Positions 1-7,359 of a stretch of DNA of 14,248 bases are shown one piece after another (the stretch's first letter is position 1; each line of letters opens with the position of its first letter). Where the stretch lies: contig JALCCG010000404.1 of assembly GCA_023212695.1 (NCBI GenBank), positions 1 to 14,248 on the forward strand, read 5' to 3'. Under the pieces are notes generated by a model that saw only the letters and a program-made list of their open reading frames with translations, ran no database searches and was not told where the DNA came from. Origin of the DNA: Sporisorium sorghi. Lineage: Eukaryota > Basidiomycota > Ustilaginomycetes > Ustilaginales > Ustilaginaceae. Position numbers and translations under genes: made by a program.

Positions 1-66
1 GAAATAAAACACAATAGCAGAGGATACGGCCGATAGGCTCAGTCCAGACGCGCACGCCCTCTAAAC

Positions 67-72
67 CACGTG
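67..72. promoter_or_regulatory. CACGTG E-box upstream of sec8
   Basis: This is a perfect palindromic CACGTG hexamer about 420 bases upstream of the sec8 start codon. In fungi this core is the usual binding site for bHLH factors such as Cbf1 and Pho4-like proteins. A single hexamer can occur by chance, so a regulatory role is only a possibility. Confidence 0.25.
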
Positions 73-164
73 ATGCATTTTTAAGGGTCCAACAAAATCG
101 ACCTCAAAATTCGGGCCCGAAAAAGCGATGCAGCCGAGCAGCAGAAGAGCCTTTGCTTGGCTGG

Positions 165-190
165 CTGACTGACTGACTGACTGACCGACT
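165..190. repeat. CTGA tetranucleotide tandem repeat
   Basis: Five uninterrupted copies of CTGA run from 165 to about 185, followed by degenerate copies (ccga, ctgt, ctga) to about 197. It lies in the upstream/leader region of sec8. It is a short microsatellite. The unit resembles the CTGAC branch-site motif of the introns at 5694-6360, but nothing shows that it works that way here. Confidence 0.8.
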
Positions 191-414
191 GTCTGACGGC
201 GTTGCGTGTGCGTTTGGGCCAACTCGGCGCAGCGCGTTGCATTTCTGGCATCCTTCCCTCACTCAACCAGCATCGCCATCCTGGCCCATAACAACATCTC
301 GCCTTCATCGCAATTCGCGGTAAAAGCAGCCCTACAGCATCAACCGCACCTGCGCAAGTTGCGACAAAGCCGGCTCCATTCGCTGCCGTCCGCCTTCCTC
401 CTCACCTCGATCTG

Positions 415-438
415 ATGCTGGCCAAGGTGTCTCTCTAG
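415..438 (+). other. 7-codon upstream ORF in the sec8 leader
   Basis: An ATG at 415 opens a frame of seven codons (MLAKVSL) closed by TAG at 436-438, 51 bases before the sec8 ATG. It is the only ATG between position 131 and the sec8 start. Its context is weak (C at -3, C at +4), so most ribosomes would be expected to scan past it. It matters only if the transcript starts upstream of 415, which the pyrimidine-rich leader suggests but does not prove. Confidence 0.4.
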
Positions 439-489
439 CTTGCCCTTTGACGGTGGCATTCATCCTTCTTTTCGCCTCCTGTCGCCATC

Positions 490-3400
490 ATGTCGGGCCG
501 CTCAAAGACCATCAAGGATCTTCGATCCAAGATTAAACACGAAAACACCAACCTTGGCTCTGGCACCGCATCTTCCAGCTTCACTTCGGCGCGGCATCAG
601 GTCCCACACGTCGGAGAAGCATTCGGACAGCATCCCGGCTCGGCTTCAATCGGTGGCACTGGTGGTGCTACAGCTGGCTTTGGCACCACCTACGATGTGC
701 CCGCTCCGAATGCAGCTAATCTAGGTGCGGGTCCCTCTTACGTCACGCTTGCACCGTCCGACTCGGTTTCCAACTACGAAGGCAGGCAAGGTCATGGCTA
801 CCCGTCGTCCTCCACTCAAGCCTATGGCGGCTACAGCAGCAGCAACAATAACAACAACCCACATCAGTACAATCAACATGGCCGCCCTCCCAGTCCCACC
901 AACCAAAGCACCGCCAGCTTTGCCCTCGATCCCGCCTTCTCCATGTCCGGCAGCCACGCAGCCCCCTCAGGTCCAGATGCATCCGATGCAACGCCTCACT
1001 CGCCGCTTCGTCCCGCTCGTTCCATGCGCAGGCCCACGCAAGCACCCGAAGTGCAAAGGGGCCTTGCTTCCACCACCAGCTCCAGCACCGCTCAGGATCG
1101 CACGCGAGTGCCTCCGCAGAGACCGCAGCTTCAGATTCCACCCGTTGGCTCTGGCTCTGCCTCTCGTTCAGCTGCCAGCCCGTCTTCGCCCGCTAGGAAC
1201 GCGCCGGGCAGGGATTTGCTCGCTGCTTCTCGTGCGCAGGCTGGCAGCCATTCGCGCAATCCGTCTGCCCAGAGCATGGGCGGTGCTTCTCTAAGCCCAC
1301 ACGCCACACCACCCTCCGCGGACCGTCATACACGCACCGCCCAGCTCATGGCGCAGGTCGCCCGTTCAGGTACGCCTTCCAGCCAACCCGACTCCGAAGA
1401 CCACGAGGACCTGTACGGCGGCATCTCGCCCATCGACGCTCCCTCTGAGGGCCACGACGCCGCATTGTACAGCAACCATCCCAGCTCGCATCGCCTCTCC
1501 GTGCCCGGACAGCGTCCTCAACGCGACCCGCGACGAAAATCAGGCGCACCCTTGGGCTCGCTCACCGAAAGCAACCAGCCCGCAGCGCTCGACTCGGTCC
1601 TTTCCGCCCTCACCTCGGCGGGCAGAAAGCGCCAAGCAGCACGCATCATGCGCGGCACCTCTGCCGAAGAAGAGTCGCGTCGTCGCCGCAACGAGAAGAA
1701 GATCTCCGAGACCTCACAACAACTGCGCAAACCCATCAGCAGTTACGTCGACCGATCCGATCCTCGCGCTTTTCAGTCGATCAATGCCGTCCTACGCAAG
1801 GTCGAAGCCGAGTGGCCCTTTGTCGCCAACGACCACTTCAACTCGGTCGCGTTGGCCTTGTCCATGCTCGACGAGAGCAGTCTGGGCGCCAGTCGGTTCG
1901 AATTCGACCAGGTCAAGCAGCTCATCGAGACGGCTTTGCAGGGCACCGTCGACGACCACTACGAGTCGTTTGCCACCGCCATCACCACGCACAACAGCGT
2001 GCTTCAGTCGCTCACAACCGCTCAGACCAGCGTTAGCGGCGCAAGGAGGCGGCTGAGAGATTCGAGAGAGGCGCTCGGTGCCAAGCGCGCCGACCTGGTC
2101 CAAATGTGGCAGCGCAGTCAGGCCGTCAAGGAGGCGCTCAAGCTGCTCGACCTCGTCGAGCATCTCAAGTCCGTCCCCGATCGCCTCGAGAGTCTCATGG
2201 CCGAGAAGCGCTTCCTCGAGTCGGTCAATCTGCTTGTTCGATCGCTCAAGACCATCGACAGACCCGAAGTGGTCGAGGTCGGCGCCACCAACGACCTTCG
2301 CGCCTATCTCAAGGGTCAGGAGCAAGCCATGCTCGAGATTCTTATCGAAGAGCTGCACAACCATCTGTACCTCAAGAGCTACTTTTGCGACGATCGCTGG
2401 AAGGTCTACAGCGCAGGCCAGGACGAATTGCCTGTGGTCAAGTTTGGCTCGGACTATGCCAGCATCACCAGCAGCGCTACCGATGCTGCAGCACAGCAGC
2501 AGGCCGACAGTGCGCACATGTCGACCGCTTCCAACGAGCCGCTGCAGCTGACTCGGTTCTTGCAGAGTCTCCGATCGAGACCGACCTTTGATCCCAATCT
2601 GGCCTCGGATATCCCCGAGTCTGCGCTCATGACATCGACCAAATCTTTTTCGGCATTGACGGGCGAGCTCAGAGCTGGCAGCGGCGGTAGTGCTGCCATG
2701 GACGGCGGCCTGCACACTGATCTCGGCGGTCGTCTCGGCGGGAGGTACGGAGCTGAATTTGATCAAAACCCGGAAGCCGACTCGTTCCTCTACATCGAGA
2801 TGCTGCTCGAATCCCTCTCGCGGCTTGGCAAGCTCGGCACTGCGCTCGACATTGTGTCACAGCGTCTCGCCATGGAGATCCACCAGCTTGTCGACGCGAC
2901 CATCGACGAGGTGGACGCGCGCAACGAGCCGCTGCGTCGCTTCTCTGTCGCCCTTCGCCCTGAATCCGTGCTGCTCGCCTCTTCATCGGCACTCGCACGG
3001 TCCTTTTCCGAATCGATGCGCACCTCGCGCTCGTCGTTCAACATCTCGACGCGACCCGCCTCGACGATGCTGCGCATCTCTGCGGGCGAGACTTCAGCGC
3101 TGCAACGCGACGGCGAGACGATGCGCGACTTGTTCTGGACGCTCTTCTCCAAACTCGATGCTGTTCTGCAGGGGCATCGCGTAGTGTATGAGGTGGCCGG
3201 CATGATTGCGAGTCGTGCGGGCTTCAAGGACGAGACGGCATCCAAGAAGCTTTCCGGGGTAGGCGCACTGTTGCAGGTGTGGAAGCCCATCCAGCAGGAA
3301 GTGCGGACGCTGCTGCACGACTATCTCATGGACGACGAGGGCGGCAACTCGGCGCGCAATGCTGTCATTTCGGTCAACGATGTGCTCAGAGACCATCGGT

Positions 3401-5490
3401 TCGGCAGGGACCGAAGCAAGCCGCTGTTCAAGCTTCCTGATGCCGGCGTCAAGAGGGGTGTGGGCAAGCGAGAGGTCGGACCACTGCAGAGACACCAGGC
3501 GGCGGTGACGCAGGCTCTCAAGGCGTCTGTGCCCGGTCTGGTGAGCTCGATCGACGGCGCAGGCGGCTTGAGCGGTGCTCGGCCTGGGAACCAGATCATT
3601 GTCACCTCCTCGGCCGCTGCTGCTGCTGCTTCAGTGTCAAACTCGACCTCCAACTCGGCCATCTCGACGATGACAGCTGGCAGCAATAGCAGCAGTGCAG
3701 GACGCGGAGGACGCGGCGTCGAATCCTACTCTGGCGCAGGGCACCGCCTGCTTGTCAAGCCGGACGCATTCAACGTGTCGGTGCTCTTCCAGCCGGCGCT
3801 TGCCTTTGTCGAGCGTGTGGCTGCCGTGATGCCCTCGGAAGCGGCGGGCGAAACCTCGCGCGGCTTTTCGGCGTTTCTCGAAGAGTTTGTGCAGGACGTG
3901 TTCCTGCCGCAGCTCGAGGACAAGGTGCAGACGCTCTTCGCCGGCGCCACGTCGCACTCGGACAGCTTTGCCGAGGATCCGGCATCGCGTCATCTGGGCA
4001 GGACAGCGGCGTCGCGACCCGTGGTCAAATCGGCGTCCAACGTAATTGTGCTGATCGACAGCCTGTACTCGATGCTGCGCACGACGCCGTTCCACAGGGA
4101 GTCGTACTCGAGATTGATTGTGACGACGATCATCCAGTACTACCAGAAGTGCGGCGAGCGGTTCCGCGATCTTGTGTCGATCCAGGCCGACGAGGGCGAG
4201 GATCAGGGCACTGCGAGCGGTAATGGCAGTGGAGGGCGGGTTGGCGGTGCTGCCGGAAGTGAGGGGACGAAATACGCCCTGTCGTCGCAATGGGCGCAAA
4301 GGCCCGAGATGGTAGCGTGTCTCGCCGAGATGCGCGACGCTTCCACATCCACGCAGCGGCGGCTGGAGCTGATGGCGCAGGAGGCTCGGTTCGAGCTGGC
4401 CTACGCCAAAGCACGGGCCGCACAGCCGATCGCGATTCACGAGCTGACAACGTCGCGCAAGAAGCTTGTGGCGCTCGGGTGTTTGCAGCACAGCGTCGAG
4501 TGGTTTGCCGCCAATGTGGGGCGGTTGAAGCCGGTGGTGGGGGCGTCCAAGGGTGGGCAAGGGGACGACGTGCTGCGGGCCAAGAGGCCCAAGGCGAGGT
4601 TGAGCGTTATTGATGCGCTTGCGTTGAACGATGGGCGTGGGTTTGACGAGGGTGCGGCTGGCGGTGCGTCGGTGGGCGAAACGGACAGCAGCGGCGGCGG
4701 GGAAGAAGAGCTACCTCTACCGCTCACCCCGGACCTCGTGTCGCGCTACCCATCGCTTTCGGGCGTCTACCACGCGCTCTCGTCCTCACTCCTCTTCACC
4801 CTCCGCCTCGAAGTGCGTCTGCGCATCATCTCCTACCTGCACACCGCGATCAGCGAATCGACGTACGTCGTCAACACCTCTGCCATCGAACCGGCCCCGC
4901 ACATTGTCGACCTCAACGCCGAGCTCGCCAACCTGGACGACCTGCTCTCCGAAACCCTGCCCGCGCCTTCGCGCGCCTTCGCGCTGTCGGGCATCTCGGT
5001 GCTCATCGACGCGTGCCTCATCTCGCTCGTTCATAAAATCAAAGCCGTCAACAGCCAAGGCGTGACCAAAATGCTGCGCAACATCATGGCGGTGCAGCAG
5101 AACCTCAAGAACATCCTGCCCAAGGGCATGGACGTCTCGTTCGACCGCTGCCGCAAGTTCTACGAGCTGCTGTACGCCAAGACGGCGCCGGAGCTGCTGG
5201 GGGCGATGAGGCGGTTCCAGCACGCGTTCCGGCAGGGCAAGACGGCGGCGCAGGTGAAGGCGGTCGGGTTCGCAGAGTTGCAGGCTGTGCTGCAGCTCGC
5301 GTTGGGGATCGAGAACGCTTCGGCCGCGGTGAAGCCGGGGAGTGCGACGGCGGGCGATAAGCTTGGCTTGTGTCAGCCGGGCGCGGGGACGTTGGGGTTG
5401 ACGGAGGTGTCGCGTCAGAAGCTCAACGAGTATCTGATTGAGCTGCATGAGATAGCGGGTGGGCACGATTCGTCCGATGACGACGAGTGA
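490..5490 (+). CDS. sec8: Exocyst complex component Sec8
   Basis: Sec8 is a rod-like subunit of the octameric exocyst, which tethers secretory vesicles to the plasma membrane at growth sites such as hyphal tips and bud necks before SNARE-mediated fusion. The ORF is intronless, 1666 aa. The start ATG at 490 has A at -3 and opens with MSGRSKTIKDLRSKIK. Residues 1-400 are disordered and rich in Ser, Pro, Gln and Asn, with several SP/TP sites. The recognisable Sec8 N-terminal region starts near residue 405 (ISETSQQLRKPISSYVDRSD, then AVLRKVEAEWPFVANDHF) and continues as charged helices to about 600. Helical repeat (CATCHR-like) segments follow, for example from 767 (FLYIEMLLESLSRLGKLGTA) and 1408-1540 (SRYPSLSGVYHALSSSLL; LISLVHKIKAVNSQGVTKML). 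A low-complexity Ala/Ser/Gly insert sits near 1040-1080, a Gly-rich insert near 1240-1260, and the tail is acidic (DSSDDDE). Yeast and animal Sec8 are roughly 1000 aa; the excess is the disordered N-terminus and inserts. Identification rests on the N-terminal block and overall architecture. Confidence 0.9.
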   Translation: MSGRSKTIKDLRSKIKHENTNLGSGTASSSFTSARHQVPHVGEAFGQHPGSASIGGTGGATAGFGTTYDVPAPNAANLGAGPSYVTLAPSDSVSNYEGRQGHGYPSSSTQAYGGYSSSNNNNNPHQYNQHGRPPSPTNQSTASFALDPAFSMSGSHAAPSGPDASDATPHSPLRPARSMRRPTQAPEVQRGLASTTSSSTAQDRTRVPPQRPQLQIPPVGSGSASRSAASPSSPARNAPGRDLLAASRAQAGSHSRNPSAQSMGGASLSPHATPPSADRHTRTAQLMAQVARSGTPSSQPDSEDHEDLYGGISPIDAPSEGHDAALYSNHPSSHRLSVPGQRPQRDPRRKSGAPLGSLTESNQPAALDSVLSALTSAGRKRQAARIMRGTSAEEESRRRRNEKKISETSQQLRKPISSYVDRSDPRAFQSINAVLRKVEAEWPFVANDHFNSVALALSMLDESSLGASRFEFDQVKQLIETALQGTVDDHYESFATAITTHNSVLQSLTTAQTSVSGARRRLRDSREALGAKRADLVQMWQRSQAVKEALKLLDLVEHLKSVPDRLESLMAEKRFLESVNLLVRSLKTIDRPEVVEVGATNDLRAYLKGQEQAMLEILIEELHNHLYLKSYFCDDRWKVYSAGQDELPVVKFGSDYASITSSATDAAAQQQADSAHMSTASNEPLQLTRFLQSLRSRPTFDPNLASDIPESALMTSTKSFSALTGELRAGSGGSAAMDGGLHTDLGGRLGGRYGAEFDQNPEADSFLYIEMLLESLSRLGKLGTALDIVSQRLAMEIHQLVDATIDEVDARNEPLRRFSVALRPESVLLASSSALARSFSESMRTSRSSFNISTRPASTMLRISAGETSALQRDGETMRDLFWTLFSKLDAVLQGHRVVYEVAGMIASRAGFKDETASKKLSGVGALLQVWKPIQQEVRTLLHDYLMDDEGGNSARNAVISVNDVLRDHRFGRDRSKPLFKLPDAGVKRGVGKREVGPLQRHQAAVTQALKASVPGLVSSIDGAGGLSGARPGNQIIVTSSAAAAAASVSNSTSNSAISTMTAGSNSSSAGRGGRGVESYSGAGHRLLVKPDAFNVSVLFQPALAFVERVAAVMPSEAAGETSRGFSAFLEEFVQDVFLPQLEDKVQTLFAGATSHSDSFAEDPASRHLGRTAASRPVVKSASNVIVLIDSLYSMLRTTPFHRESYSRLIVTTIIQYYQKCGERFRDLVSIQADEGEDQGTASGNGSGGRVGGAAGSEGTKYALSSQWAQRPEMVACLAEMRDASTSTQRRLELMAQEARFELAYAKARAAQPIAIHELTTSRKKLVALGCLQHSVEWFAANVGRLKPVVGASKGGQGDDVLRAKRPKARLSVIDALALNDGRGFDEGAAGGASVGETDSSGGGEEELPLPLTPDLVSRYPSLSGVYHALSSSLLFTLRLEVRLRIISYLHTAISESTYVVNTSAIEPAPHIVDLNAELANLDDLLSETLPAPSRAFALSGISVLIDACLISLVHKIKAVNSQGVTKMLRNIMAVQQNLKNILPKGMDVSFDRCRKFYELLYAKTAPELLGAMRRFQHAFRQGKTAAQVKAVGFAELQAVLQLALGIENASAAVKPGSATAGDKLGLCQPGAGTLGLTEVSRQKLNEYLIELHEIAGGHDSSDDDE

Positions 5491-5687
5491 GCATGTTTCA
5501 CTGCAATGTCGATGCATTCACACACACGGGCGTGGCGCGGAAGAGAAGTGAAATTGAGACGCGCGATGAGGGGGAAAGGAGTGCGACAAACAAGATCCGC
5601 CGAAACTAAACCGAGATCACAACACCACGGAGCGCATCGAGGCTGCACGGCATGGCGCGCGCGCGCGCCGGCCCGCACACGTCGCCG
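5491..5687. other. Convergent 3' intergenic region
   Basis: This short stretch separates the stop of sec8 (+) from the predicted stop of the mini-exon gene (-), so the two transcripts converge and probably overlap at their 3' ends. It contains an alternating GC run (gcgcgcgcgcgcc, about 5656-5669). I see no gene in it and no clear AATAAA signal on either strand. Confidence 0.6.
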
Positions 5688-6376
5688 TCACATCTACCGC
5701 TCGCACAAATTGCATGTCTGCAATCAGCTCAACCATTCTAGCGCTGCTGCGAAGAGGGTGGTACTTACAGCAGGCTGGAGCTTCTCCTACACTCGCAGGA
5801 GTCAACGGTCAAGGGAATCAGTACTGCTCGCGACCGACAACCTCATGGTACGGCAGGATACGTACCACGTTGCGCTGGATGATCGTCACTTCGCCCCTGC
5901 TTGTAGAAGAGTTGTCAGTGTTGCCATCAGCTGCGAAGGGAGAGCTGTGAGGGTGATGCGACTCACGAGTGCTTCTTTTCATAGCGGATCGCAGCCATGG
6001 CTGTGTCCCCAGCCCGCAAACGAGTCAGTGGCACGACCTCACCCTGCTACACTAGACACGTCCAACTCACCCGTGCCGTCGTCGCGATCTGCCACACAGC
6101 ACAAGAGGTTCGTCAGCTTCGCCACCGCGCTTCCAGCTCCAGGGAAAGGTTACTCACTGTCAATCGAGTCAATCACGCCGACCTCCTCGTTGGCGCCGAT
6201 GTTGAACACGACTGAGACAACCGCCAGACAGAGTCAGCGTGAGCTTGCTCTTGGCTTGGTTGCGTCGAGCGGGGGACGTACCTCGGTCTCCCTCTGCACG
6301 GAGGTGGTCAGTGTCAGCCGCTGCGCTGTCGCGGAACGGTAGTGGTGGGGGCGAGCTTACTTTTGTACTGCCTCAT
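5688..6376 (-). CDS. Small Tudor/SH3-like protein encoded by eight mini-exons
   Basis: Proposed exons (minus strand): 6376-6361, 6293-6282, 6211-6158, 6088-6071, 6000-5967, 5896-5866, 5786-5769, 5693-5688. The joined frame is open for 62 codons and begins MRQYKKGDRVVFNIGANE, continues EVGVIDSIDNRDDGTAMAA, IRYEKKHSGEVTIIQRNV, and ends EKLQPAM. Introns are 67, 70, 69, 70, 70, 79 and 75 bases. All have GT..AG ends with strong donors (GTAAGC, GTACGT, GTGAGT three times, GTACGT, GTAAGT). Introns 1-5 contain CTGAC 14-25 bases before the acceptor; introns 6 and 7 have CTGAT. The KKGDRV opening, alternating hydrophobic strands and GE-V-I--NVEKL ending resemble small fungal Tudor-fold proteins of the hypervirulence-associated (HVA1/DUF2945) type; that family call is tentative and no function is claimed. 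The 3' end is least certain: retaining intron 6 gives about 70 aa (stop at 5818-5820), retaining intron 7 about 75 aa, and a nearer acceptor at 5718 about 68 aa. The ATG at 6376 has A at -3. Confidence 0.7.
5897..5902 (-). other. NAGNAG tandem splice acceptor of intron 5
   Basis: On the minus strand the 3' end of intron 5 reads AAGCAG before the exon. Use of the distal CAG gives KKHSGEV; use of the proximal AAG adds one codon and gives KKHSRGEV. Both keep the frame. An upstream candidate acceptor ending at 5931 (CTTCGCAG) is excluded because it brings a TGA into frame immediately. Confidence 0.5.
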
Positions 6377-7206
6377 TGTTTGTTGCGTTGGTGGATTAAG
6401 GATGCGTATTGGACGTTGAGAAGGTGTGATTGTCGATGGACGGAAGGAGCGAGTGGATGGTGGATGCTGTACAAGAGCGAGACAGAGCTGGGAAAAGCAC
6501 AGCTGGGAGAAGAGTATTTATGCACGACGACGCGAGCAGACGCGCTCTTTCTTGCTTGCCACCGAGAACTGAGCCTTGTCTCTTTCCACCGCCACTGCGC
6601 TGAGCTTTGCTGCGCGTGTGAAGCCTGTCGGTGCCCGCATTGAAGAGGCAAGAGTCAGCGCGCTGGATCGTGGCTCAGCTGCGGTGGAGCAGGAGGAGAG
6701 CAAGAGAGCAAGAGGAGGAACGCGACACGAGGGGGCTCGAGCACACACGCAACACGCGCGCGCCAAAGTCTTTTCTGTCTCTCGCAGCTGCAGCTCCGCT
6801 TCGCATCCCAACTCGAACGTGTGTGAATCAGCCTCGATGCGCTTGGACGATGCCGTTTCTGCTTTGAGAGTGAAAAGAAAGAGGCTTGTTCGTCAGAAGC
6901 CACACGCAAGCCGGTCAAGCCGATGAGACGCGCTCGCAGAGAGACGGTCAGCTGAGCAAGTGTCAGTTTCGTGACAACGCATTGGGATGCTCCCAGAGAG
7001 AGGGAGGGAGAGGAAGAGTGCACGCTCGCTCACCAGCCTCGAGATGCCTTTAGAAATGTCGGTCTTTCCGAGAGGCATTGTCACTGACACGCGTTGACAA
7101 GCGCATGATCATGCTTCAATCACGCCAGAGAGCGATGCGAGAATACACTCATGCGCTGTCGCAACCAGAGGAGAGATCGAGCTGGAAGACGATAATGTAG
7201 AACAAT
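6377..7206. other. Promoter/leader region of the mini-exon gene and 3' flank of the uS5m gene
   Basis: About 830 bases between the start of the mini-exon gene (6376, minus) and the A/T tract downstream of the uS5m gene. Both neighbours are transcribed leftwards, so this holds the upstream region of the former and possibly the end of the latter transcript. Open frames on both strands here (for example 6655-7023 minus, 6576-6926 plus) have no recognisable domain and unusual Arg/Ser/Cys-rich composition, so I do not call them genes. No tRNA-like box was found. A perfect 12-base palindrome GCATGATCATGC lies at 7103-7114. A leader intron upstream of 6376 cannot be ruled out. Confidence 0.5.
6515..6521 (-). 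promoter_or_regulatory. TATA-like box upstream of the mini-exon gene
   Basis: Read on the minus strand the sequence is CATAAATACTC, a TATA-like element (ATAAATA) about 140 bases upstream of the ATG at 6376. It is in an otherwise GC-rich stretch, and its distance suits a short leader. No initiation site can be seen directly. Confidence 0.35.
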
Positions 7207-7208
7207 GA

Positions 7209-7246
7209 TTTTTATTTTATTTTTATTTTTTATTTTATTTTTTTTT
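7209..7246 (-). terminator. A/T-only tract, candidate polyadenylation region of the uS5m gene
   Basis: A 38-base run of only T with scattered single A on the plus strand. On the minus strand it is A-rich and holds several overlapping AATAAA hexamers, 110-150 bases past the uS5m stop codon. This is a sensible position for 3'-end formation. It could instead be a simple-sequence expansion or the worn A-tail of an old retroposed copy; no retroelement sequence is visible beside it. Confidence 0.45.
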
Positions 7247-7359
7247 GCATTCGTGACGCCTGACTCAAAAGGTACTGATACGCTTCGCAGCTTCGTTATC
7301 TTCCTTGCAAGTCGGATTGCGCTTGATCGAGAGCAAAGAACAAGAATCGACTGCGCCGC

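Noticed and set aside
165..190. CTGA repeats as a possible CRISPR-like or satellite array.
   Set aside because: The unit is 4 bases with no spacers; it is a plain microsatellite.
1792..2766. A 324-codon antisense frame inside sec8.
   Set aside because: It is a mirror of strong third-position GC bias in the sense gene. The sense frame carries recognisable Sec8 sequence here.
3637..4560. A 307-codon antisense frame inside sec8.
   Set aside because: Arg/His/Leu-rich composition typical of an antisense shadow; no domain.
5931..5938. CTTCGCAG as the acceptor of intron 5.
   Set aside because: It puts TGA in frame at once and precedes the CTGAC branch motif; the acceptor at 5897 restores frame and a 70-base intron.
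5506..6342. A plus-strand open frame of 278 codons between sec8 and the RRM-side genes.
   Set aside because: Low-complexity, no domain, and it runs antisense to the well-supported mini-exon gene.
6655..7023. Minus-strand frame of 122 codons in the upstream region of the mini-exon gene.
   Set aside because: No domain, Ser/Arg/Cys-rich noise-like composition, and no splice link to the downstream exons that I could support.
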